Source of the DNA: Capronia americana
Taxonomy: Eukaryota > Ascomycota > Eurotiomycetes > Chaetothyriales > Herpotrichiellaceae
DNA length: 64,000 nucleotides
Direction of reading: 5' to 3'
NCBI GenBank assembly: GCA_016110215.1
Contig: JADWQD010000020.1
Location: 62,001 to 126,000, forward strand
Shown: positions 22,870 to 33,391 of the stretch, one piece after another
Layout: every line of letters starts with the position of its first letter
Position numbering within the stretch: position 1 is the first letter of the stretch
Made by a program: the position numbers and the translations under genes
Notes under the pieces: model-generated
Told to the model about the DNA's origin: nothing
Seen by the model: the letters and a program-made list of their open reading frames with translations, nothing else
The model's database searches: none

Positions 22870-23403
22870 ATGGCCCCCGTCAAGGACACCAGCAGCGTGC
22901 ACAACACCATCAAAGGCATCATCCAGCATTTGACCGACATCCAGCTGCAGACCCACGGCTACATCCCGCAGACGCAGGACCTGCTCGTCGACAAGCTCAC
23001 CGACCTGACGACCGCGCTCGCCGAGCTGAAGCGGCTGACATCCCCGCAGGAGTCCCCGAACAACTACATCCACCAGGTGGCCATCGCGCCGGAGATCGTC
23101 GACTACGTCGACGACGGCCGCAACCCGGACATCTTCACCCGCGACTTCGTGGAGATCGTGCAGCGAGGCAACGCCGTCGTCCACGGCAAGCAGCGCGCCT
23201 TCCGCGACTTTACAGAGGTGTATGCGCGGAAGCTGAAGGAGGGGATCCCCGGCGTGAGTGCCCAGGTGGACAGGGTGCTGAGGAATGCTGGCTTCGACGA
23301 ACAGGACGAGTCGAGGTCGAGCACGAATGGGGCTCACGACGCTGAGAGAGCGGTAGACGCGCATGGACAGGGACCTGACCACCACGGATCTGCGAATGAG
23401 TGA
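22870..23403 (+). CDS. med10: Mediator complex subunit 10
   Basis: Subunit of the Mediator middle module (yeast Nut2), bridging activators and RNA polymerase II. From ATG 22870 (CACCATGG context) it encodes 177 residues. Family features are TIKGIIQHLTDIQLQTHGY, TQDLLVDKLTDLTTALAELKRL, the conserved IAPEIVDYVDDGRNPDIFT segment, and the helical TEVYARKLKEGIPGV. A charged tail follows (DEQDESRSS). Length from this ATG fits Med10, typically 140-200 residues. The frame stays open for 332 codons upstream; using the earlier ATG would give an unusually long protein of about 509 residues, so I treat the extension separately. Confidence 0.92.
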   Translation: MAPVKDTSSVHNTIKGIIQHLTDIQLQTHGYIPQTQDLLVDKLTDLTTALAELKRLTSPQESPNNYIHQVAIAPEIVDYVDDGRNPDIFTRDFVEIVQRGNAVVHGKQRAFRDFTEVYARKLKEGIPGVSAQVDRVLRNAGFDEQDESRSSTNGAHDAERAVDAHGQGPDHHGSANE

Positions 23404-23820
23404 AAGAAGCCATGGAAGGGCCGCTTTGGAGAGCCCTGGGCGAGAATCCCTAGAAGTGGATTATGTGGCACAAGAGGAACCTGCAGTCCGCCCGCAAGCC
23501 CTTCCGCTGGGTGCACCGGCACTGGAGCGCCCGTCCCAGCCTTGGTAAATACATGGTCGAGACGCCCGCCCGCAGCAGTGTCTTGCATCAACGGGTGCGA
23601 TGATCTTGTTCTTAACGACGCAATGGCTGGGGTCAACGATATGAAATTTTCATCATTGAAGCTATCGGTTTGCATTCCGGCTCTGACTGGAAATACCATC
23701 CACCATGGACCAAGTCAACCACGGCGAAATAAAATCCATACGTTGAGGCAAATCCAGACGAATAGACGGTGGAAAAGGATACCACCAACCCCGTACATTT
23801 GCCGATGACAGCAAACCAGG
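23404..23820. other. Convergent 3' flanks of med10 and the Clr5-domain gene
   Basis: Spacer between two convergent genes. No repeat, TATA element or coding frame that I can support. Confidence 0.5.
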
Positions 23821-25287
23821 TCAGGAGGCGTGGTCCCGCCGCAGGAGAGAGGCTTTTATGTTTGCGCTCAAGCATTCAAAGGAGGCCGCCTTGGCCGGTA
23901 TCTCCATAGACTCCCACACCTCCCGGGGGACGATAGGGTGCAAACGGGGTGGGTGGCCAATTTGACTCGGATGCTGGATCTCCAGTAGCTCCGTCAGCTC
24001 GCTCTCCAGACTACCTACGTGTCCGAGGAACTCGACTCCAGGGTTCAATTGTGAGTAATCGCTTGTCCATTGGTAGGGAGCCCATGAGTTATCCAAATCT
24101 GGACAATGGTTAGCATCTCGGTTGACCGATATTCAGAGGACACGTACAGTGTTTGGCAAGCTTCAAGGCCGTGAAGGCCCAGATGCGCCGTCGTTGATGG
24201 TCAGACACTCCCGATGACACACCTTTTAGGGCGCTGCTCCTTGACTCAACGCGGCAAGCGCCATACGTTGGGGTCCGTGAACAAGTGAATGCATTGATAA
24301 ACACAAGATATTTCCAGGCGATTTCAAGTCTTCTGGTGCTGAACAGTCCCACTCTCGCGTAGTCGGCCAGAGGATTCTCTTCTTCAGGATCGGATTTGGG
24401 TGCCACGAACTTGGGCCCAAAGCAGACTGCGACCAACCCGGAAGCCGACAGTTTGAAAGTTGTCTCTTCGAACTAATAACTCAGTCAAGAGCTGCATAAT
24501 AAGACAGCAACACCTACCATTCTGAGCGTCACATATGTCTGAAGAGAGTCCAGAAAGGTTTCAGCGCCGCTCGGGTGGCACCAGTTTTCCAGACGATCTT
24601 GATGCAAGTACCTAGCAAGCTCATCCCGACCCTGGGGCTCGCGGGGTGTGCTCTCCCACATCGAGGACCCCGACGATTCATCATCTCGGGAGCCTGTGCA
24701 GCTCCGCAATTCCTCGGCCACAGTTGGGCGATGTGCAGTACCGGCGAGGTATTGTCCCAGGTTGAAAATCTCTTGCTTCTGATGATCATTGAGATGTTGC
24801 TGCTGCTGGATTGCCGTGTCCATATCATTTTGTATGACGTGTTCTTGTTGAAGATGGACAATTTCGACTTCTAAACCTTTGATCTGGTCGTCTTTCTGCC
24901 CTCGGGGAGCACTTGGAGTTCAGTGGACACCTCGGAACATGAGTCTAGCGGAGTCATTACCTTTGAGGCGGACTTATATCTTCCCGTTGAACCCAGATCT
25001 GATCATAATTCACGGCTGAGGCCTTGAGGCGTTGTCGTCGCTCGAATCTTGTGATCTTCGATTTCGAGACCTGAACACCGCGGATGATGGCATTCTGCAT
25101 CGGCTTTCCTAGAACATCTTCCATTTCCTTTGTGCTGAAATTCTTTCGAATGCCCCATCTAGCAAATTGACGTTTGTACTGTTTGTCTGTCGCCTGAAAA
25201 TCATGGTCACACTTCATCCGCTTGATCACATCTGCGAGTTCATGACCCCGATGAGCAACTCCAGTCGGCACAAGTTGCAACGTACGG
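23821..25287 (-). CDS. Clr5-domain protein (5' end not resolved)
   Basis: Exons I can place: about 25287-24961, 24911-24518, 24472-24148 and 24098-23821, all phase-consistent (the 24912/24911 acceptor is an AAG). The first contains the C-terminal part of a Clr5 domain: HELADVIKRMKCDHDFQATDKQYKRQFARWGIRKN is its diagnostic stretch, split here only for quoting as FQATDKQYKRQF and ARWGIRKN. A coiled-coil-prone Q-rich segment follows (IQQQQHLNDHQKQEI), then a region of unknown function ending MEIPAKAASFECLSAN. The usual N-terminal half of the domain (W..xxK..I..LY) is not obvious upstream. A possible first exon begins at ATG 25622 (MSRSLRKIEEQL) but I could not join it cleanly. Clr5 proteins are common, poorly characterised ascomycete proteins, named after an S. 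pombe silencing factor. Confidence 0.6.
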
Positions 25288-25622
25288 CACTTGCAGGTCT
25301 CGACACCACTCAGGACAAGTCAAGAACCGCCAAGGGCACTGAGCCTTGGGATGATGGCAAGTCGTCTGCCGGTACCCAGAAAGGAGTATCTCTCAAGGCG
25401 CAAAGGTCGTTACTGACAGACGCCACTCGGTCACCCGCCGCACGGGACCCTCGGGGCCATTCTGCAGGTAATCCGGGCAAACCAATCGCAGGGGATCCGT
25501 CTAACATAAGTTGCAACTTGTGCTGGTTGGTCAAAGGCTTTTTGGTAGTTGGCGCCCGGCCGCAACAAAGCAGCTTGTCTTTGCAAAAGTTGCTCCTCGA
25601 TCTTCCTTAGACTGCGGGACAT

Positions 25623-26082
25623 GGCAAGGTCACGTCAAGCCTCTCGTCGGGACCGGCCATCTCAGCAACATGGGCCTTCTGATTAGAGATGGACTAGACT
25701 GGTTGACCCCGGCCGCCTGGGGCCACCGCGCACGCGATAGGCTGCTGTGCGATTCCAACAGCTTCCTGCACAGCCTCGTAGGACTGGGGTTTCAGAGTTG
25801 TTCGAACAAAAGTTGTTGACATAGAGTATATAGCTGCTGCTGCACTGCTGCAATGGAAGTTGGCTTACACCGTGCCAGCACTGTACTCTGCTTCAGACGT
25901 CTGAAGATCGATCAAGCTGTACAATTGTCTTCACTCACCTCTACGGACGCCTCTTTTCGAACCGAATTCAATCGTGCGACGACCCTGTGGCAGCTGAAGT
26001 CTGCCTTGTCAACAGGCCCCTCTCCGTCGGAACTTCCAATCGCCACATCTTTCTCCCGCACAGCCACAACGGAGTGTGCACG
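25623..26082. other. Divergent region between the Clr5 gene and the microprotein gene
   Basis: Upstream sequence of both flanking genes. A TATA-like gagtatatagc lies near 25824-25834 on the plus strand, about 250 bases before the microprotein ATG. Nothing else stands out. Confidence 0.4.
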
Positions 26083-26280
26083 ATGAGGCTCGGAGCCGAG
26101 GTCACCGTCTCCATTGTATTTGGGGTGTTCATGGCCATTATCGCTCTTCTAGGCCTGTGGCAGGTCGCTCATTATGCGGCCCGAAGTCTGCGAAGTGAGT
26201 ACATGCTTCCATCTCTTAATGTTGCTGACGTTGGTGTAGCACACAACCACCGATCCACCAGTTTCGAGCTTGAGGCATGA
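26083..26280 (+). CDS. Putative 50-residue single-pass membrane microprotein
   Basis: Exons 26083-26194 and 26240-26280, with donor GTGAGT and acceptor GTGTAG. The spliced product has 50 residues: a short polar start (MRLGAEVTVS), one strong transmembrane helix (IVFGVFMAIIALLGLW), an amphipathic stretch (QVAHYAARSLR) and an acidic end (FELEA). The intron is 45 nt, a multiple of three with no in-frame stop, so retention would give a 65-residue form. The frame is open upstream to 25987 but the TM-proximal ATG looks best. I do not recognise the family with certainty. The clean splice sites and helix argue for a real gene; comparative data would decide. Confidence 0.5.
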   Translation: MRLGAEVTVSIVFGVFMAIIALLGLWQVAHYAARSLRSEYMLPSLNVADVGVAHNHRSTSFELEA

Positions 26281-26917
26281 CGACATTGGTGCCAGGCTGC
26301 ACACATCAATGTTGGAGGGACACCTGTCAGGCTTCTCAGGATTGGCAGGTGTTCTTGGGTCACGGTGGTGAGGTTTTGCTGGAAGAAGTGGTGCAGCTGT
26401 GTTGGGTGCAAATATACTTTGGACCAAGTCAATCCCGTCGTCAGGCCCACCTGCCGTGCCTCTGACCAACCATCAGATCAAGTCAACAATAGAGTAGAAT
26501 GAAAGCAGGGGAAAGTGAGAATCATCAGATGTGTTCGAGTGTCTGGAGACCTGAGCGGAAAGGGTCAACTGAACAAAGTTAAGAATTCCGAGCATTCAGA
26601 CGCTCCTTCAACGTCTCCTTCACCGCGGCTCCCACGGCAAGAGCCTACAGACAACGAGTTTCTCCTTGGTGGTCGGATATCATTAAAATAGACACTACCT
26701 ATTTGATTGTTGTGAATCTCATGACATGATCGTCAACTTGAAGACATCTCCTCGTCTCGATGGTTTCTTCCTCACATCTCCACATATCGATTATCGCAGA
26801 TGGATAGTATTGCGATCAACGCCAGTTCTCTGTACAGTGACTCGATCTCCTGTTTCGCCATTCTCCCTCATGGTGAGCGCGCCATGTTGGCTCGTCCCTC
26901 GCGCAGGTGTATATGTT
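26281..26917. other. Convergent 3' flanks of microprotein and sur7-like genes
   Basis: Spacer between two convergent genes. Short overlapping open frames without recognisable content; no element supported. Confidence 0.45.
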
Positions 26918-27784
26918 TTATGCTCCATACTCCTTGTCTTGAACAAAGCTGCCTCGGCTCCTTGTGCTCCTGCTTCGTCGTCCTCGGAATGTGAATCCCT
27001 TTCGCTTTGAGGTCCTTGGCTCTCGTCGCGAGGCTCCACCCATACAGAACAGAACCGTGCAGATGAAAAAGCAAGCAAAAGCTGCCCACTCGAAGCCAAA
27101 CGCATATTTGCCGATATTAGAGCTTTGGCCATTGTTTCGGAAGTTGTTGCGCCCCTTGACATAAGCGGCCCTGGGCGACTGTCAGCACTTGGACAAGGCA
27201 TTCAGCTCTCTTCATACTCACGTCATCAGAGAAGCATTGATTGCCTGGAATACCATGGCTATCATGGTCATGAGGCTGCTAAGATATGATCCGAGTCTGG
27301 TGCACAATGCCAGCAGACCGGTGAACAAGCCCAACACGGCAAAGAAAAGGGCCATGAGCATGAAAGCAAACATGAACCTTGTCATATAGTAGTAGTAACC
27401 GTGATGCTCGAAGAAGTTTCGAGGAACACCGACCCTAGTGCCGAAGGTGCGATGAGAGGAAGGGTCGAGTGGAAACGCAGGGTGAACATCTGAGTAGTCC
27501 TGGTCGCCGCAGTGAGTCCGTCCATTGCGAACGCCACAAACATTCCAGTATGACCATCTCGAGACTGCAGGTGCGCCTGGTATTCTTGCTGTGTCGGCTT
27601 GGAGTATGTAGAACTTGTTGAGAGGACCGTGGTCAACCGCGCCAGCGAGAAGGATGAAAAACATGAAGAGCAGGCCGCCGGCGAGGAGTATCAGTGATAT
27701 CAAACCAAAGAGGCTATTTCCTGTACGGTGGCGGTCAGAGTACCGAAGGCTTGAAGAGGTTTATGACAACTTACGGGCCGCCAT
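26918..27784 (-). CDS. Sur7/PalI family plasma-membrane protein
   Basis: Four-pass membrane protein of the SUR7 superfamily, likely in eisosome/MCC domains or cortical organisation. Three exons: a 10-nt first exon 27784-27775, then 27720-27222 and 27170-26918, giving 253 residues in consistent phase. TM1 is ISLILLAGGLLFMFFILLAG. The extracellular loop has the family pattern FYILQADTARIPGA and SRWSYWNVCG, with a second Cys in RTHCGD. Three more helices follow (FMFAFMLMALFFAVLGLF; LMTMIAMVFQAINASL; FEWAAFACFFICTVLFC). The C-terminal tail is basic and cytoplasmic (RREPRTSKRKGFTFRGRRSR). The ATG coding MAA is confirmed by the splice junction to RNSLFG. It is divergent from rav2. Confidence 0.88.
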
Positions 27785-28548
27785 GGTGCGCAGAGGTCCA
27801 GTGCGAGCGGGAATCCGCTGAAATTAACTCGTCCGACAACGCTTGTAGCCGGAGTGAAGAAATAGCAGTTCCGCGACAGAGCTGTCGAGCTATAGCCAGG
27901 GCAAGCGACAAGGGTGAGGTAACCACGATCTGTGGCAGAGGAAGGAAGAGGTCGTGGTGCGGGAGCTGGTGATGTATGCAGGCCGGGACACCACCGGCTG
28001 TCAATATGTCTTGGATTTCGTCACCGATCGGGGTATCCTGACCACCCTCCTAGGTGTCTCCAGATCCTTCGAATGGGCTCCGAGGGACAGCAAAGAGCTT
28101 AAAACGTGGTGGAAGGGACCCGTGATCGACACAAGAGTAGCAAGGAAACTTTAATGCCGTCAATGGTGTACGCAACAGTGGCGGCACGAGCGACGGCCCT
28201 CTTCGAAAGCTCGATGCCTGGGGCTCTTGGGGTGGCATTGAAGGCCTTTCAGTTGGAGTGAGCTGTACACAGTAGCCACAGTTAAGCGGACCTCCGAGCA
28301 AGACTGGCACCAGCTCAGCGTTGTCACGTCATCAGTCATCAAACCTACGCCCACTTGTTGACAAGGCCGGCCCTGAAGAGGCTAGGCGCGGTGCTTGGGC
28401 TGCCGGTAGCGTAAACCTTGCATCCCAGTTCCGCAGCAAGACGCCAGCGAATCCGATCGCAGGCTCACCTGCCAGTCACTCGATCTTCACCTTCAGCCTT
28501 TCGAAGAGAAAGTTGAAATCCAAAGACCTTTAATTGCCGTCTTCTCAA
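27785..28548. other. Divergent promoter region sur7-like / rav2
   Basis: Non-coding spacer of 764 bases between two divergent start codons. I see no TATA box, repeat or supported reading frame. Confidence 0.5.
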
Positions 28549-29634
28549 ATGTCGACCTGGGTTTATCCACCAATCCCCCCTGACGAGCTTCGAAAGGCCG
28601 AAGACGAATCCTTGGTACGGTCGAACAAGCGCCGCATGCCTAACACACCCGCTGATTTGACGCTAGAAACTCGAGCTGCAGTGGCTGCTCCAGGCTTTAC
28701 AGGAGTCACTTGGTGCTTTGAAAGAAGGGCTCGAGGAATGTGCTGCACTGCTGGCACCGAAGGAGCCCGGCTCGACATTGGTGCTCTCGTCTCTGCGATC
28801 TGAGAGTGTCAAAGGCTTTGTGACGAGAGTTGGCACAAAGCTTGTCAAAGGAGTAGGCCAAAGTCACCGCGAGTCCAACGCCGACCTCCGCTTACACTGG
28901 GTTAGGATATCCACCTCCGCTTGACGACGCTGCCACCAAACACACCCAGAGGCACAACGACATCTACTCCTTCTACACGGCTAATCTTCCACTCATCCTC
29001 CTCGTCCGCCGAGATCGTTCTTCCGCAACTTCAGGCTGTGAGATCACTGGTTAATGACTCCCTCGATATCATCGACGTCTCAAGATGGACCGGTCAGTCG
29101 ACAGACTCTGCTTTCATCTCGGGCCAGCTGAAGCTCCTCCACGACCAGCTCCGTGAGGCCAAGGCTTGCTTGAAAGGTCCCGTGCCGGGTGCCAATCTCA
29201 GCTCAATTCCCGGAGCGGAATGGTGGACAAACAGTCCTGATGAGAACGTCTTTCAGCCGCCGCTGGGCGACCATGTCAGTTTGCACTTCACCATTCAAGA
29301 TGCCAACCTTGTTCTCACTGTGCGGACATTGGCTCCAACTTCGCCCGGCGGGACCCCAAGTACTCCTACAGAGGGAGCTTTTTCTCTGTCCGGACTCAAC
29401 CTGAGAACGAGGTTACTGGGCCTGGGCCCCAAACCGCCCAATCACGATGAAATGGGTGAAATCTATGAATGGCGCGGGCGGCAAGATGTCGTCGTGCGTG
29501 AGAAGGTACGAGTCGAGTCAGGAGATCCTAGTTTGATGAGCATTGCTGCCAAACTCAGTGCGCTTGAACATGACGTTGCGCGCTGGAGGATGAATCTGCG
29601 AATCATTTTAACCGGCAGTACCGAGGAGGATTGA
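28549..29634 (+). CDS. rav2: RAVE complex subunit 2 / Rogdi (Rav2)
   Basis: Component of the RAVE complex that reassembles V1 with Vo of the vacuolar H+-ATPase. Three exons: 28549-28614, 28667-28852 and 28906-29634, giving 326 residues; the first intron carries a CCTAAC branch site. Family features are MSTWVYPPIPPDEL, LQWLLQALQESLGALKEGL with ECAALLAPKEPGSTLVLSS next to it, RSESVKGFVTRVGTKLVKG, DIHLRLTTLPPNTPRG rebuilt over intron 2, the helical LLHDQLREAKACLKG, and PPLGDHVSLHFTIQDANLVLTV. Length fits fungal Rav2. A second V-ATPase gene, subunit f, lies about 16 kb downstream in this window. Confidence 0.93.
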
Positions 29635-30181
29635 GTTCCCTAGTTGTCCATCTCAAACTCTGAATTCGGCCCTTCAACCTCGAGCCTGATGGCCTGTGGA
29701 TCTTCGCGGATCTCCTCCTGCAGCTTCTGAAGCGGCCTGCATATCCATCTCCACCGTCGACGCGAGCAAGTGGAAGCATCACGTGATGCAGCTTTTCCTG
29801 CTCCTGACCCGCAGATAAACCTTGCCGATTCTGGCGCAGTTGCTTGTTGTGCGGCCCAACCATGGATCTCAGCTACGGCGTGCCGGCTCTCAACTATCCG
29901 ATGTTGCAAACCCATCCCTTTTCAAGTTTCACCCGCGACAATGTCTTCGGGGCCACAATGAGATCCGACAGAGAGTCAGCCGTTGCTCGATCGATGTCTT
30001 AAACACAAAGACGGAAGAATGACGGTGTCCAAGGCGATGCGGTCAAAGGCAGGCCAAGGCAGGTCTCAAGGCAGTTCTTTGTTCTCGGCGGATTTTTCGG
30101 AACGTCGACAATATATCTTCCAGTCCTGCAAACGCAGGTTCGGAGGATTCCCAAGATTGACTAAAGGTTGCTCCTTAACCT
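29635..30181. other. Intergenic region between rav2 and the unknown gene
   Basis: Tandem spacer. On the minus strand a frame ending at a TAG near 29641 translates to a charged, helix-like tail (LQKLQEEIREDPQAIRLEVE) that looks protein-like, but I cannot connect it to an upstream exon. No other element is supported. Confidence 0.35.
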
Positions 30182-31798
30182 ATGGATAAAGACTTTTTTA
30201 TTTTCCTGAAGCAGGACAGCACGAGAACCATCACAGAAGACAGCGCTACGGCTAAAGTTGGTCCTGCTGCAACACGCGTTATGGTAATGCCTTCCAAAGA
30301 GAATCTGTCGTGTTCGCTGAACGAGCTTCGCCACCCACGCCCTCGTGGACGCCGAGTCACGATAGGAGGCTCAGATCGGCGACCCAACGACGACCACAGC
30401 CCTCCCCAGACCGACCGTCGCGCTCCCGCATCGGTCCCGCTAGGAGCGAGCCCAATCGTCTCAAAGCACCATACCTCTGAGCCTAGCACACAGATGGCTT
30501 TCATATGTCGTCAGCAAATCAAGCCAAAGACACAGCAGTTAAGAAGACCCTATCCTCCTACGAGCTGGAAAAGCTCTTCAACACTCGACTCCGTCACCTT
30601 AGACGCGGGTGGAAGCTGTATCTCGGATGCTACTGAACGGATAGGCATTTGCGGTCAACCGGCCGATGCAGCTATCGAATCGTCCATCGACACTGCCACC
30701 GCAGTTGTAGGAAGCTCGCAAGCAGAGACCCGCCTTACATTGGACAAGCCTGCTAGGACACCCTCCCGTCGCCAATATACAATAGTCCCGTCAAAGCTCA
30801 CTGGGGCGGCTTCCGTGACTCCCTTTGGACCTAGCAAGGACAAAGCGCCAATCGTGAGCGATCGGATCGTGACCGAGAAAGCTGCACTGCCTGATCCTGA
30901 AACAGCCTATGCTCAAGCCTTTCACTACACCACCTGCCCTCATATTTCACCCCCGAAATCTCGGCCACTCAACGTGCAGCCTGCTTTGGTACAATATCAC
31001 GAAAGTCAACTTTTGCGCCCACCTCCGGCAGGAACTGCTCCTCCAGATATCTACATACTTGATGGAGCTTGTTTCGACTGTGACATCTCAGCACGTCGCC
31101 AAACCGAGTCAGGCATTCTCGAGACATACACTCAGAGACTCAGCAACCTTACTATTCAATTGAGTTTGCTGCAGCATGATATCGCCGCCGAGTATTCTGA
31201 GCCACGGCCAGATGAGGATAGTGGTGCCTTCACTGCATTCACTTTGCCCTCTACCCTAGAACTAAGCCCAGACGTAACTCAGGGTATCCAGGAGATTGAG
31301 GAGCAGCTGAGCCAATTGATCAAGAAGCGGGATGAGGATATCAAGCAAGTCTGGGGCGGTTTCACGGCTCGGTGGGGACCGGGGACTGTTCTGATCCAAC
31401 GTGATAAGAATGACGGCACCCCGAGTCGAGCCGAAAGCCGCTCAACAACCAGAACTTCCAGCTCGAGAAATAGCTCTAGGGTTCCATCCGCCGATGTACC
31501 AGCTGGAAAGGCTTCTACGATGACTTCCACGACGTCGATAGGCGCGAACACAACAGATTCGCCAAGTCGACAAAGCAGCTTCGCAACGCGCACACGAGCA
31601 AGCTCTGTGCAAGACCGATATTCAGATGGCACCTACAATGTCAGCGTTGAGTCGTCTCTAGATCGTGTCAAGGGGAGAGGACGAATGCTGGTCGATTGGA
31701 TCCGGCCTGGACGCAGCGAGGGCAAGTCACCAGGCGGAAACCAGACTCTCAGTAGGAAGAGCAATCGGCAAGGGAGACGAGTTGACAACGGCGCCTGA
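30182..31798 (+). CDS. Hypothetical protein, disordered with a Cys-containing central block
   Basis: Single exon from ATG 30182, 538 residues; I do not recognise the family. The N-terminal 230 residues are polar and low in order. A more conserved-looking block at about 240-330 contains FHYTTCPHISPPKSRPLN, PPDIYILDGACFDCDISARR and a helical YTQRLSNLTIQLSLLQ segment. The pattern of spaced cysteines (TTCPH, GACFDCD) could bind a metal or be structural. A second helical region follows (GIQEIEEQLSQLIKKRDEDIKQVWGGF). The C-terminus is Ser/Thr/Arg-rich with a basic end (VKGRGRMLVDWIRPGR). The uninterrupted length and codon quality support a real gene. Confidence 0.75.
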   Translation: MDKDFFIFLKQDSTRTITEDSATAKVGPAATRVMVMPSKENLSCSLNELRHPRPRGRRVTIGGSDRRPNDDHSPPQTDRRAPASVPLGASPIVSKHHTSEPSTQMAFICRQQIKPKTQQLRRPYPPTSWKSSSTLDSVTLDAGGSCISDATERIGICGQPADAAIESSIDTATAVVGSSQAETRLTLDKPARTPSRRQYTIVPSKLTGAASVTPFGPSKDKAPIVSDRIVTEKAALPDPETAYAQAFHYTTCPHISPPKSRPLNVQPALVQYHESQLLRPPPAGTAPPDIYILDGACFDCDISARRQTESGILETYTQRLSNLTIQLSLLQHDIAAEYSEPRPDEDSGAFTAFTLPSTLELSPDVTQGIQEIEEQLSQLIKKRDEDIKQVWGGFTARWGPGTVLIQRDKNDGTPSRAESRSTTRTSSSRNSSRVPSADVPAGKASTMTSTTSIGANTTDSPSRQSSFATRTRASSVQDRYSDGTYNVSVESSLDRVKGRGRMLVDWIRPGRSEGKSPGGNQTLSRKSNRQGRRVDNGA

Positions 31799-32018
31799 CG
31801 CAGTCGGATCTATTTTCATAGGGAGGTGATTTGTTACATGAGACATGACCATTCTGCCAATTAGAAGATGCAGATATGCACCGAGTGACGACTCAGCATT
31901 CGGTCAACAGCACAACCAGCAGTTGGTAAACAATCGAAACAGATTTGGCAGAATTCTAGGTCCTTAGAAAAGGGAGATTATTGGAATATCCCTCAAAGAC
32001 ATGTATAAGGTCGGCGAT

Positions 32019-33391
32019 TTATTGCTCGTTGACGAATACGCCCGCCATACCCATACCGGTACCGACACACATGCTCGTCACCCCGACCTTTTGGTTACGC
32101 CGCTTGAGCTCTGAAAGCAGGGTCACGACTTGTCTGGTACCGGTGGCGCCCAGAGGATGGCCGATGGCACTGAGGATTGTCAGCAGAAGAAGACACAGAG
32201 TAAGGGAACAAGGACACTCACATAGCACCTCCCCGAACATTGACCTTGTTGATATCGAGGCCCAGTTCGTTGACGCAGTAAACGTACTAGACTTCCAGTT
32301 AGCTCAGGCATAGGGAAAACAGATCATGTACGGCAGCTCACCATCGAGGCAAAGGCCTCGTTGATCTCGAAGAGATCGACATCGTCCTTCGTTAGGCCGG
32401 TCTTCTTCAAGATCTTGGGGATCGCCAGGCTGGGTCCAATGCCCATGATCCTGGGTTCCAGGCCGACGGTGGTGCTCTTGACATACTTGCCAATGATGGG
32501 CTGTCCCAGCCTCTCTGCCGTCGAGCGCTTCATCATCAGCACGGCGGCGGCACCGTCGGTGACCTGTGACGCGTTGCCGCCCGTGGTGGTGGGGCCCCAT
32601 TGAGGAAAGGCCGACCGGATCTTGGCGAGGCCGTCGTATGTCGTGCCCGGTCGGACGCCGTCGTCTCGGTCGACGGTGATGGTCTTGGCCTCCTTGGTCT
32701 TCGGGTCGACCCATTTCGTCGTCACGGGCGTGATCTCGTCCTTGGTCCAGCCTTCCTTCTGCGCCCGCTCGGCTCGGTTTTGCGACAGTTCGGCGAACTT
32801 GTCCTGCTGCTCGCGGGTGATGTTGAAGTCGCGGGCGACGTTCTCGGACGTCCAGCCCATGGGTTGGATGTTGTCCTTGGCGATGGGATGGGACAGGATC
32901 TTTTCGCTCATTGGGGGCGGCGCGTCACGGTTCGTCGACATGGACTCGATCCCGACGGCGATGCCCACGTCTATTGAGTCGATGGCGATTGCAGACGCCA
33001 GCGTCTGAATCGACAGCAGGCCGGAGGAGCAGAATCGCGAGACCACGTTCGCGGCCGTCGAGACGGGGAATCCAGCGGCGAGGACGGCACTGCGCGCCAC
33101 GAATCCCGGCGCGGGCTGGAGGACGTTGCCCACGCAGACATCCTCCACGACGTTCGGGTCGATCTTGGATTTCTCCTTGATGGCTTTCAGCACGTGGATG
33201 AGGACTTCGTCCGTGGGCGTGTCTTTGAGACCCCCCTTTCCGGCCTTTGTCAGAGGCGTGCGTGTTGCGCAGGTGATGACGATGTCGTCGGGGTTCTTTT
33301 CTAGGATTTTCTTCAGCCCCGGCGAGTGTGTCGTCGTCGCTGTGCTGGAGAGTTGGCCGGAGAGGGCTTCCAGTCTCTGTTGGGCGCTCAT
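32019..33391 (-). CDS. pot1: Peroxisomal 3-ketoacyl-CoA thiolase
   Basis: Catalyses thiolytic cleavage of 3-ketoacyl-CoA, the last step of beta-oxidation. Exons 33391-32342, 32286-32222 and 32169-32019 give 421 residues, the usual length. An N-terminal PTS2 is clear: RL-EALSG-QL at residues 6-14 fits the R-L-x5-(H/Q)-L pattern, targeting it to peroxisomes through Pex7. Catalytic Cys about 121 lies in SRFCSSGLLSIQT; the other active-site motifs are NEAFAS, GHPLGATG (rebuilt across intron 2) and MCVGTGMG. There is no C-terminal PTS1 (ends NEQ). It is divergently paired with a Fat1-type acyl-CoA synthetase. A TATATA element sits about 95 bases upstream of the ATG. Confidence 0.97.
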
